A stretch of DNA of 64,000 nucleotides from Streptomyces shenzhenensis (lineage in GTDB: Bacteria; Actinomycetota; Actinomycetes; Streptomycetales; Streptomycetaceae): the NCBI RefSeq assembly GCF_003688995.1, contig NZ_PENI01000022.1, forward strand, positions 1 to 64,000. Direction: 5' to 3'. The notes beneath the pieces were generated by a model. It was not told where the DNA came from. It did not search any database and saw only the letters and a program-made list of their open reading frames with translations. Below, piece after piece: positions 50,459 through 58,398 of this stretch (its first letter is position 1; each line of letters begins with the position of its first letter). The position numbers and the translations under genes were made by a program.

Positions 50459-51106
50459 ATGCGTACCCCCCTCAGACTCCTGGGGCCGCTCGCCGCCGCA
50501 GCCGCGCTCCTGGGCCTTGTGGCCTCGCCTGCTCAGGCCGCCACGATTCTGACCAGCGGCCACGTCGACGTGATCGACGTCGACTACGCAGGCGGCGCAC
50601 TGACGGTGAACGTCCTGGACGGCACGGGTTCCACGGACGTGGAGCGCTCCCCCGACGACGTCACCTTCCGGGTGCCGCTTGCCGCCAAGCACACCAACGT
50701 TCCCACCACCCCCGCGTGGTCCTTCCTCGGCACCGGCGGCACCGCCTGGATCCTCCCGCAGAGCCAGACCTCCGGCCTGCTGTGGGCAGGCTGGAACACC
50801 ACGGAGGTCCCCACCGGGGTCTTCCAGAACAACCGCGTGTCGTTCCACCTCACCGGCGTCAGCGGTCCCGCCGGATTCAGCGTCTACACCGCGTCCGGCG
50901 CCACACCCACCGTGCTGTTCGACAGCGGCGACGGCCTGCCCGACACACTCGGCGTCAACGCGGGCTCCCACACCCACGCCAACTGGGGCTTCGACGCGCC
51001 GGGCACCTACACCGTGACCTTCGACGTCACCGGGGTCCTCAGCTCCACCGGAACCACGGTCTCCTCCGGACCGCAACAGTTCACCTTCCAGGTCCTCGAC
51101 AGCTGA
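50459..51106 (+). CDS. small secreted choice-of-anchor M domain protein (paralogue)
   Basis: The 215-residue protein has a signal peptide (cleavage near AQAAT) and ribosome site AGAAGGAG before ATG 50459. The single domain repeats the set TSGHVDVI (H35, D37), FLGTGGTAWILPQS, LLWAGWNTTEV, SGDGLPD and HTHANWGF (H171, H173). It lacks cysteines and any anchor. It lies 14 bases after its paralogue and is certainly in the same Zur-controlled transcript. The pair may act as soluble zinc carriers (zincophore-like proteins) feeding the wall-anchored members. Confidence 0.87.
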   Translation: MRTPLRLLGPLAAAAALLGLVASPAQAATILTSGHVDVIDVDYAGGALTVNVLDGTGSTDVERSPDDVTFRVPLAAKHTNVPTTPAWSFLGTGGTAWILPQSQTSGLLWAGWNTTEVPTGVFQNNRVSFHLTGVSGPAGFSVYTASGATPTVLFDSGDGLPDTLGVNAGSHTHANWGFDAPGTYTVTFDVTGVLSSTGTTVSSGPQQFTFQVLDS

Positions 51107-51120
51107 CACCACGCCCCAGG

Positions 51121-51155
51121 CGGGCCGGAGCACCCCGATACGGTGCTCCGGCCCG
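51121..51155. terminator. bidirectional hairpin terminator
   Basis: A 14-bp perfect stem CGGGCCGGAGCACC with its complement and a 7-nt loop fills the 55-base gap between convergent genes and can serve both. Confidence 0.75.
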
Positions 51156-51161
51156 TGCAGG

Positions 51162-53075
51162 TCAGGGGCGTGGGGGCAGCGTGATGCCGTAGGCCCGCAT
51201 CTTGCGGTAGATCGTCGTCCGGGAGATGCCGAGCCGCTGCGCCGCCAGCAGTTTGTTGCCGTCGGCCGCCAGCAGAGCCTCGACCAGGGTGTCGCGCTCC
51301 GCGGCCTCCCAGGCGCTCAGTGAGCGATGACCCGCGGAGTGCAGGGACGGGGGCAGATCGCGGGCTTCGATGCGGTAGGTGCGGCGGCCCGTGGCGGCCT
51401 TGCGCAGGACGGCCTCCAACTGCCGTATGTTGCCCGGCCAGTCCTGCCTGCGCAGCAGGGGCAGCACATCGGGCGCACACTCCACGCCCGCGCCGGTGCG
51501 CCGCAGCAGGGACTCGACCAGCGCCGGGAGGTCGGCGAGGCGGTGCCGCAGCGGTGGCACGGTCACCGCCTCCGTGAAGCAGCGCAGCAGTGTGTCCGGG
51601 ATCCTGGAGGCCCGGCCCAGTGTCGCCACGACCCAGGTTCCCGTCGCCGCGGCGATGGCCAGTGCCTCGGCGACGGCCGGCGCGTCCGCGGGTGCCACGG
51701 CGTCGAGGTGCCGCAGCACCAGAGCCCGTCCGGGGCCGGTGGGCGCGGCGCGCAGGGTGTGCGCCAAGCCGCCCGCACCGGCCGCGTCCCCCGGGCCGGA
51801 GACGCCGCCCCGACCTGGTGCGTCGCCCGGACCCGAGGGGTCTGCCGCGCCGGGGGCCTCGGCGCCGTACCGCGGGTCCGCGGCGTCGACGACCACCGGC
51901 GCCGTGGCCGCACCGGTCACGGCGTGTGCGGCGCGGGCCAGCGCGGACTTGCCCGTCCCCGCCTCGCCGTAGACGAGCAGCGGCACCCGGGCGCGGGCGC
52001 AGTGCGCGGCGATGTGGGACACGGTGTTCCACGCCGGATCGGCCCCGACCAGCCCGGGCAGCGGACAGGGCCTGCCGCCGACGGTCGCACCGGGCCCGTG
52101 GCCGCGTTCTCGTCCGCGTCCCTGGCCGCCGGGGTGGCCCGCGCGGGGCGGGGCGTCGTCTTCCGGAGCGTCCTCGAAGACCAGATCCAGCAGATAGCCG
52201 GCGATACCCGCCGGGCTGTCCACTTGCCGGCAGCGCACCAGGACGGACTGACCGCCGGTGAGCCGCACCCTGCGGCGGGTGCGGGGCGCATGGCCCAGTT
52301 CGGCGGCGGCCTCGCGCAGCAGCCGGTGGTCGTCGCCGGTGAGCCGGACCGCGGCGGCGGAGTTGGCGAGCAGCAGATCCTGGCCGAGGCAGAGCACAGG
52401 CCGGTCGCCGTAGTGCGTCGCATACCGGAACGCTTCCAGCAGGGCGCGCTCGGACGAGGTGCTCAACTCGTACAACACCCGCTCGACGTCACCGGCGGCC
52501 TCCCGGGCCAGGGCGGCCATCAGCGCGCTGACCGGGCCGTTCCAGCAGGTCAGGTTGAGCGCGCCCGCCACCCGCCCGCTGATCGGATTGCGGATCGGGG
52601 AGGCGGCGCAGGAGACCCGTTGCAGGCGCTCGTTGAAGTGCTCGGTGCCCAGCACCACGGAGGACCGGCGCTCCTCCAGGGCCACCCCGATACCGTTGGT
52701 GCCGACGAATCGCTCGGCGTAGCTGAACCCCGGGGCCAGATGGACCCGGTCCAGATGGGCCGACAGTTGCAGCTCCCCCACCCGGCGATCACGCACCCAG
52801 CCGTTTCGGTCGGTCACGATCACGCAGGCATCCGAACCTGCCAGTGTCTGCTCAAGCCGGTCCAGTACCGGCGCCGCGGCCCGCACCAGGCGGCTCTCCC
52901 GGTCGTAGTCCGGCTGGTAGGGAACGACCACTTCACTGATGGCGACTCCCAGGTACTTCGATCGCTGCCAGGAGTCGCGGATATTCTCGGGCACAAGCGG
53001 CGGCGGCGATTCCGCGCTCTCCAGGAACTTCAGGCGCGCCCGCGCGATGTTTCGCTCCCGCACTTTGCTGTCCAT
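51162..53075 (-). CDS. GAF/AAA+/Fis-type activator (AcoR/MimR-like) lacking GAFTGA
   Basis: The roughly 637-residue protein runs from ATG 53075 (MDSKVRERNIARARLKFLES); ATG 53111 is an alternative without ribosome site. A GAF region (about 60-210) contains FVGTNGIGVALEERRSSVV. A reduced AAA+ domain has Walker A GEAGTGKSALA, but the GAFTGA sigma-54 contact and the usual helical segments are replaced by a glycine- and proline-rich stretch. A Fis-type HTH at the C-terminus reads NKLLAAQRLGISRTTIYRKM. Actinobacteria of this type have no sigma-54, so activation must work otherwise. It is divergent from the SDR operon. Confidence 0.85.
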   Translation of the reverse strand: MDSKVRERNIARARLKFLESAESPPPLVPENIRDSWQRSKYLGVAISEVVVPYQPDYDRESRLVRAAAPVLDRLEQTLAGSDACVIVTDRNGWVRDRRVGELQLSAHLDRVHLAPGFSYAERFVGTNGIGVALEERRSSVVLGTEHFNERLQRVSCAASPIRNPISGRVAGALNLTCWNGPVSALMAALAREAAGDVERVLYELSTSSERALLEAFRYATHYGDRPVLCLGQDLLLANSAAAVRLTGDDHRLLREAAAELGHAPRTRRRVRLTGGQSVLVRCRQVDSPAGIAGYLLDLVFEDAPEDDAPPRAGHPGGQGRGRERGHGPGATVGGRPCPLPGLVGADPAWNTVSHIAAHCARARVPLLVYGEAGTGKSALARAAHAVTGAATAPVVVDAADPRYGAEAPGAADPSGPGDAPGRGGVSGPGDAAGAGGLAHTLRAAPTGPGRALVLRHLDAVAPADAPAVAEALAIAAATGTWVVATLGRASRIPDTLLRCFTEAVTVPPLRHRLADLPALVESLLRRTGAGVECAPDVLPLLRRQDWPGNIRQLEAVLRKAATGRRTYRIEARDLPPSLHSAGHRSLSAWEAAERDTLVEALLAADGNKLLAAQRLGISRTTIYRKMRAYGITLPPRP

Positions 53076-53363
53076 GGGAAATGGCGCCTCCGACAGGAGT
53101 GTTTCGGCCATATTACAAACGCAGGACGTGGGCGCAAGATCTCTGACAACACCGGCGAGATCACTGATCGATGACCTGCCGCGGCGAGGGCACTGCGCCG
53201 TGTGTTCCACATTGAAAAAGTCGACGGCCCCGGGCGGCCGCACTCTGATGGGCAAGCCCGGCCGCCCCTGAGGGGCAGGCCCGGCCCGCACAGCGGATGC
53301 AGTCCGCCTCGGCCGAGCGCAACCTACGAGAAGAACCGACCGGAACCCAGTGGAGGAGCCCTC

Positions 53364-54143
53364 ATGACTACCCGCATCGCGATCGTCACCGGAGCGGCCC
53401 GCGGTATCGGCCGCGGTATCGCCGAGCGGCTGGCCAAGGACGGTCTCGACGTCGCCGTCGCCGACCTGCCGGCCATGCGCGAGGAACTCGACCAGGTGGT
53501 GGCCGCCGTCGAGAAGCAGGGCCGCCGGGCCCTCGCCGTGGACACGGACGTGACCAGCAAGGAGCAGACCGACGCGCTGGTACGCGACGTGGCCGGGCAC
53601 TTCGGCCAGGTCGACGTCTTCGTCGCCAACGCCGGCATAGCCCGCGTGACCTCGCTGCTGGACACCGGGCTTGAGGAGTTCGAGCAGATCATGGCCGTGA
53701 ACCTGCGCGGCGTCTTCCTCTCCTACCAGGCCGCGGCGCGCCAGATGATCGCCCAGGGCACCGGCGGCAAGATCATCGGTGCCGCCTCGATCGTCGCCTA
53801 CCGCCCCTTCGCGCTGCTCGGCCCGTACTCCGCCTCCAAGTGGGGCGTGCGCGGTCTGACGCAGGCCGCAGCCATGGAGTGGGCCAAGTACGGCATCACG
53901 GTCAACGCGTACTGCCCCGGCATCGTCGGCACCGCCATGTGGGACCTGATCGACGAGAAACTGGCCGAGGCCGAGGGGCTGGACAAGGGCCGGGCCATCA
54001 AGAAGTACGCGGAGGCCATCGCCCTCGGCCGGGTCGAGGAGCCCGCGGACGTCGCCGCCTTCGTCTCCTATCTCGCCTCGCCGGACTCCGACTACATGAC
54101 CGGGCAGTCGGTCATGATCGACGGCGGTATTCAGTTCTCCTGA
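53364..54143 (+). CDS. SDR oxidoreductase (acetoin/butanediol or alcohol dehydrogenase-like)
   Basis: The 259-residue classical SDR starts at ATG 53364 after TGGAGGAG. It has TGAARGIGRGIAERLAKDGL, ANAG in VFVANAGIARV, S in GAASIVAYRP and Y-x-x-x-K in YSASKWGVRG. The insertion around WDLIDEKLAEAEG is typical of acetoin reductase/2,3-butanediol dehydrogenases. It is the first gene of a run with amidohydrolase, DUF59 and alcohol dehydrogenase, and divergent from an AcoR/MimR-like activator. A role in small alcohol or ketone oxidation is likely. Confidence 0.87.
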   Translation: MTTRIAIVTGAARGIGRGIAERLAKDGLDVAVADLPAMREELDQVVAAVEKQGRRALAVDTDVTSKEQTDALVRDVAGHFGQVDVFVANAGIARVTSLLDTGLEEFEQIMAVNLRGVFLSYQAAARQMIAQGTGGKIIGAASIVAYRPFALLGPYSASKWGVRGLTQAAAMEWAKYGITVNAYCPGIVGTAMWDLIDEKLAEAEGLDKGRAIKKYAEAIALGRVEEPADVAAFVSYLASPDSDYMTGQSVMIDGGIQFS

Positions 54144-54169
54144 CCACAGCGGATCATCGGGGAGTTCGC

Positions 54170-55171
54170 ATGTATGTGAAGGACGGCGAAGAGTACTTCA
54201 TCGTCGATGCGCATGTCGCGCTCTGGGACGCCCGCCCGGAGAACCAACTGAATGCGCAGGGAAAGCAGTTCATCGACTGCTTCTACGACTACCACCGCAA
54301 TCTGAGCCCGGAATCGGAGCTGTGGACGTACGAGGAATACCTCTACTACGGCGCCGAGCGTCTGATGAGGGATCTCTTCGTCGACGGGCACGTCGACCAT
54401 GCCATCTTCCAGCCCGCCCTGCTGAGCGCCTTCTACCGGAACGGGTTCGGGCAGACCGAAGAGGCCTTCGCACTCGCCGAGCGGTATCCCGACAAGCTCA
54501 CCTACAACCACTGCTGGGACCCCCGCTTCGAGCAGGCGGGGCTCGACCGGCTGCGCCGGGACGCCGAACGTTTCCACCTGAAGGGCGTCAAGCTGTACAC
54601 CGCCGAGTGGCACGGCGGTTCCCGCGGATACAAGCTGGACGACCCGTGGACGTATCGCTACTTCGAGACCTGCCAGGAGCTCGGGATCAAGAACATCCAC
54701 GTCCACAAGGGGCCGACGATCCGGCCGCTGGACCGCGACGCGTTCGACGTCGCGGATGTCGACAAGGCGGCGACGGAATTCACGGGACTGAACTTCGTCG
54801 TCGAGCACTGCGGGCTGCCCCGGCTCGAGGACTTCTGCTGGATCGCGACGCAGGAGCCGAACGTACACGCCGGCCTCGCCGTCGCGATGCCCTTCATTCA
54901 CACCCGGCCCCGCTACTTCGCCCAGATCATCGGTGAACTGCTCTACTGGCTGGACGAGGACCGCATCCAGTTCTCCAGCGACTACGCGCTGTGGACTCCC
55001 AAGTGGCTGGTGGAGCGATTCGTCGACTTCCAGATCCCAGAGGACATGCAGGACGAGTACGCGCCGGTCACCGTGGCCCAGAAGAAGAAGATCCTCGGGC
55101 TGAACGCGGCGGCCATGTACGGCATCGAGGTTCCGGCCGGTCTGGGCCTTGCCGAAGCGACGGTGGCCTGA
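54170..55171 (+). CDS. amidohydrolase family protein (propane/acetone monooxygenase operon type)
   Basis: The 333-residue TIM-barrel amidohydrolase_2 protein starts at ATG 54170 after GGGGAG. It starts with IVDAHVALWDARPEN, where the usual HxH is reduced to HVA. It has KGVKLYTAEWHGG, IHVHKGPTIRPL, VVEHCGLPRLEDF and IQFSSDYALWTPKW, which contain the remaining metal-site H and D residues. Homologues sit directly behind the hydroxylase genes in propane and acetone monooxygenase clusters, where they are needed for activity. The monooxygenase genes are not in this window. Confidence 0.85.
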   Translation: MYVKDGEEYFIVDAHVALWDARPENQLNAQGKQFIDCFYDYHRNLSPESELWTYEEYLYYGAERLMRDLFVDGHVDHAIFQPALLSAFYRNGFGQTEEAFALAERYPDKLTYNHCWDPRFEQAGLDRLRRDAERFHLKGVKLYTAEWHGGSRGYKLDDPWTYRYFETCQELGIKNIHVHKGPTIRPLDRDAFDVADVDKAATEFTGLNFVVEHCGLPRLEDFCWIATQEPNVHAGLAVAMPFIHTRPRYFAQIIGELLYWLDEDRIQFSSDYALWTPKWLVERFVDFQIPEDMQDEYAPVTVAQKKKILGLNAAAMYGIEVPAGLGLAEATVA

Positions 55172-55172
55172 C

Positions 55173-55967
55173 ATGTCCGGCAGCCCCCTCGAACAGGCGG
55201 CGCGCGCGGCGTTGCACGCCGTCCACGATCCGGAGCTGGACGAACCGATCACCGACCTCGGCTTCGTCCGCTCCGTGGAGGCGGCGGCCGACGGCGCGCT
55301 GACGGTGCACCTGCGGCTCCCGACGTCCTTCTGCTCGCCGAACTTCGCGTATCTGATGGCCTCCGACGCCAAGGACGCGCTGATGGCGCTTCCGCAGGCC
55401 CACCATGTCACCGTGGTGCTGGACGACCACCACGACTCCGAGCTGATCAATCGCGGCCTGGCCGCGGACGCCGGCTATCGCGGCACGTTCGGCGACGAGG
55501 CGGAGAAGGGCCTCGAAGCGCTGCGTCTCACCTTCCGGCGCAAGGCGCACGCCGCCGCGATGGAGCGCGCGCTGACCGCCCTGCTCCGGGCGGACCCGGA
55601 CCTCACCGAGGAGGCGCTGCACGGAGTCACCCTGGCCGACCTCCCCGAGACACCGACGACCTGGGCGCTGCGGCGGCGCCGCCAGGCCCTCGGACTCGGC
55701 ATCGCCCCGACGGCCGAGGTGCTGGTGGACGACGACGGCAACCCGTATCCCCAGGAGGAGACGCCGGTCCGGCTGCGTTTCGCCCGCTCGGTCCGGATCT
55801 CCATCGACGGCAACGCGCACTTCTGCCGCGGTCTGCTGCGCACCCGCTACCCCGAGTCCGCCGCGGACCAGGCGCCGCGCGCCCACGACACGGGCCCCGG
55901 CGCACGGCACCCCGCCACCGGCCCCGCGGCACCCCGCACGACAGCAGTGGAGGTGAATCCCGTATGA
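55173..55967 (+). CDS. DUF59/MIP18 family metal-sulfur cluster assembly factor
   Basis: The 264-residue protein has an N-terminal MIP18/DUF59 domain (about 5-95) with HDPELDEPITDLGFVRSV and LPTSFCSPNFAYLM, whose conserved cysteine (C52) fits Fe-S or metal assembly factors. The following 170 residues (ALRLTFRRKAHAAAMERALTALL and later) are typical of the longer version in diiron-monooxygenase operons. It starts 2 bases after the amidohydrolase stop and overlaps the alcohol dehydrogenase start by 4. It may load or mature a diiron oxygenase encoded elsewhere. Confidence 0.82.
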   Translation: MSGSPLEQAARAALHAVHDPELDEPITDLGFVRSVEAAADGALTVHLRLPTSFCSPNFAYLMASDAKDALMALPQAHHVTVVLDDHHDSELINRGLAADAGYRGTFGDEAEKGLEALRLTFRRKAHAAAMERALTALLRADPDLTEEALHGVTLADLPETPTTWALRRRRQALGLGIAPTAEVLVDDDGNPYPQEETPVRLRFARSVRISIDGNAHFCRGLLRTRYPESAADQAPRAHDTGPGARHPATGPAAPRTTAVEVNPV

Positions 55968-56989
55968 AGGCAGTCCAGGTCGTCGGCTACGGCAAGCCGC
56001 TCCGGATGGCCGAGGTGGCCGCCCCCGAGGTCACCGGTCCGCACGACGTGATCGTCAGGATCGGCGGGGCGGGGGTGTGCCGCACCGACCTCCATATCCT
56101 CGAAGGGCAGTGGGCCGAGAAGTCCGGCGTGACGCTGCCCTACACCATCGGGCACGAGAACGCGGGCTGGGTACACGCGGTCGGCAGCGCCGTCACCAAC
56201 GTCGCCGAGGGCGACAAGGTGATCGTCCATCCGCTGATCACCTGTGGTCTCTGCCGGCCCTGCCGGTCCGGCGACGATGTGCACTGCGAGCAGTCCGCGT
56301 TCCCCGGCATCGACACCGCCGGCGGCTACGCGGAGTACCTCAGGACGTCCGCCCGCAGTGTCGTCCGGATCGGCGATTCCCTCGAACCCGCGGATGTCGC
56401 CGCGCTGGCCGACGCCGGCCTAACCGCGTATCACGCCGCCGCCAAGGCCGCCCGGAAGCTCCGGCCCGGCGACCGGTGCGTGGTGATCGGCGCGGGCGGA
56501 CTCGGGCACATCGGCATCCAGGTGCTGAAGGCGATGACGGCCGCCGAGCTGATCGTCGTCGACCGCAATCCCGACGCCGTGCAGCTCGCCCTCGCCATCG
56601 GGGCCGACCACGGCGTGGTCGCCGGCGGTCAGCACGTCGAGGAAGTACTGGAGTCGACCGGCGGCCAGGGAGCCGAGACCGTCATCGACTTCGTCGGCGA
56701 GGGCGGCGCGACCAGGGACGGTGTCGCCATGCTGCGCCGCGCGGGCGACTACCACGTGGTCGGATACGGCGAGAACATCGACATCCCCACCATCGACATC
56801 ATCTCCACCGAGATCAACTTCATCGGCAACCTGGTCGGGTCGTACAACGACCTGTGCGAACTGATGGTCCTGGCCGCGCAGGGACGCGTACGCCTGCACA
56901 CCACGAAGTACCCGCTGGACCGCTTCCAGGACGCCCTGGACGACCTCGCCGACGGCCGCATCCGGGGGCGGGCGATCCTCATTCCCTGA
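55964..56989 (+). CDS. zinc-dependent NAD(P) alcohol dehydrogenase (MDR family)
   Basis: The 341-residue medium-chain dehydrogenase has catalytic-zinc ligands C in GAGVCRTDLH and the GHE motif in IGHENAGWV. The structural-zinc cysteines are in CGLCRPCRSGDDVHC. The Rossmann motif is VIGAGGLGHIGIQV, and IVVDRNPD follows. ATG 55964 overlaps the DUF59 stop. In propane/acetone monooxygenase operons a similar enzyme oxidises the alcohol product. A strong hairpin follows. Confidence 0.92.
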   Translation: MKAVQVVGYGKPLRMAEVAAPEVTGPHDVIVRIGGAGVCRTDLHILEGQWAEKSGVTLPYTIGHENAGWVHAVGSAVTNVAEGDKVIVHPLITCGLCRPCRSGDDVHCEQSAFPGIDTAGGYAEYLRTSARSVVRIGDSLEPADVAALADAGLTAYHAAAKAARKLRPGDRCVVIGAGGLGHIGIQVLKAMTAAELIVVDRNPDAVQLALAIGADHGVVAGGQHVEEVLESTGGQGAETVIDFVGEGGATRDGVAMLRRAGDYHVVGYGENIDIPTIDIISTEINFIGNLVGSYNDLCELMVLAAQGRVRLHTTKYPLDRFQDALDDLADGRIRGRAILIP

Positions 56990-57006
56990 GAACCCGCCCC
57001 TTGCAG

Positions 57007-57059
57007 GGCCGTCGCACGGCAGGTGAGAGCCGCTCGGATCGGCCGACCGTGCGACGGCC
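57007..57059 (+). terminator. hairpin after the alcohol dehydrogenase gene
   Basis: A perfect 13-bp stem GGCCGTCGCACGG with its complement and a 27-nt loop begins 18 bases after the stop. Confidence 0.6.
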
Positions 57060-57149
57060 TCGCGGCACGCACGGCGGCGTCCTGCGGCCGGCGCGGGTGG
57101 TGCCGCGTCACGGGGTGCCGGTTGCCGCGGCCTTTTGGTCACGGCTCCG

Positions 57150-57325
57150 TGGCACGTAAGATCACCGGGTCATCACCGCGACGGGAGACAGGAAGCCGGT
57201 GCGAATCCGGCACGGTCCCGCCACTGTGACCGGGGAGTGCACCCCTTCTGCATGCCACTGCGCACAGCGTGGGAAGGCGGGGGAACGTCGATCCGGGAGT
57301 CAGGACACTGGCCTGTCGCGGGCCC
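57150..57325 (+). ncRNA. cobalamin riboswitch
   Basis: The leader contains the conserved core GGGAGACAGGAAGCCGGTGC, followed by GAATCCGGCACGGTCCCGCC and ACTGTGA, then the distal B12-box region with GGGAGTCAGGACACTGGCC. These are in the order seen in all cobalamin riboswitches. Downstream, GGAG at 57333 and CTCC near 57343 can pair close to the AGGAGG ribosome site of the next gene, which suggests translational control. Adenosylcobalamin binding would turn off the transporter operon. Confidence 0.93.
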
Positions 57326-57360
57326 GTTCCGAGGAGCGCGGACTCCCCAGGAGGCTTCAC

Positions 57361-58398
57361 GTGTACGACGGCGTGTCCCGTCCCCCACTGTTCACCCTTG
57401 CCCGCCGGCGCCCCGCCCTGCGCGTCGCGGCCGTCGCGCTGGCGGCGGCCCTGCTGACCACCGGCTGCGGTTCGGCGCAGCAGACCGCCGAGGACCCGAA
57501 GGCCGCGGCGGCGCCGGCCGAGGGTTTCCCCGTCACCGTCGACAACTGCGGTGTGAAGACGACGTACGACAAACCCCCTTCCCGAGTCGTGACCATCCAT
57601 CAGCATCCGGCGGAGCTGATGCTCGCCCTGGGCCTGAAGGACCGCATGGTCGGCACCGCGTTTCCCGACTCGGCCGTGCTCCCCGAACTGGCGGAGGACT
57701 TCGAGGCGATCCCGGAACTGGCGAAGCGGGAACCGTCGTTCGAGACCGTCCTGGAGGCCGAGCCGGACCTCGTCTACGGCGGCTACGGCAGCGCCTTCGC
57801 CGAGAGCGAGGGCCGCTCCCGCAAGGCGTTCGCCGACGCGGGCATCGACACCTACCTCAATCGCGAGTACTGCGACAAGAAGCAGGTGACGATGAAGGAC
57901 ACCTACGACGAGATCCGTACCGTTGGAAAGATCTTCGGTGTCTCCGGCCGGGCCGACAAGCTGGTGTCCGACCTCCAGCGGCGCGTCGCCGAAGCCGCCG
58001 CGGACGTCGAGGGCGAATCCGAGGTGCCGGTCTTCGTGTACGACAGCGGCGACAAGGCCGCCTTCACCGCGGGCGGCAAGGGCCTGGGCACCGAACTGAT
58101 CCGGCTGGCCGGCGGCAGGAACGTCTTCGCCGACCTCGACGACGTCTTCGGCGATGTCTCCTGGGAACAGGTCGTCGAGCGCAGGCCCGAGGTCATCGCC
58201 GTCTACGACTACGCCGGTGCCGACAGCGTCGCGCAGAAGAAGGAGTTCCTGCTCTCCCAGCCGGCCCTGGCCGACGTGCCCGCCGTCAGGAACAAGCGGT
58301 TCGTCGTGCTGCCGCTCACGGCCACGCTGGTCGGCATCAGGTCGGCGTACGCGGTCGAGGACCTGGCCCGAGGGCTGCATCCCGAGAGCTTCAGGTGA
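57361..58398 (+). CDS. vitamin B12 ABC transporter substrate-binding lipoprotein (BtuF-like)
   Basis: The 345-residue protein starts at GTG 57361 after AGGAGG. The signal sequence ends in lipobox LTTGC. It is a class III binding protein with VVTIHQHPAELMLALGLKDR early, EPDLVYGGYGSAF in lobe 1 and ELIRLAGGRNVFADL in lobe 2. The cobalamin riboswitch directly upstream makes B12 or a cobinamide the likely ligand, although the family also binds siderophores. It overlaps the permease gene by 4 bases. Confidence 0.9.
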   Translation: MYDGVSRPPLFTLARRRPALRVAAVALAAALLTTGCGSAQQTAEDPKAAAAPAEGFPVTVDNCGVKTTYDKPPSRVVTIHQHPAELMLALGLKDRMVGTAFPDSAVLPELAEDFEAIPELAKREPSFETVLEAEPDLVYGGYGSAFAESEGRSRKAFADAGIDTYLNREYCDKKQVTMKDTYDEIRTVGKIFGVSGRADKLVSDLQRRVAEAAADVEGESEVPVFVYDSGDKAAFTAGGKGLGTELIRLAGGRNVFADLDDVFGDVSWEQVVERRPEVIAVYDYAGADSVAQKKEFLLSQPALADVPAVRNKRFVVLPLTATLVGIRSAYAVEDLARGLHPESFR

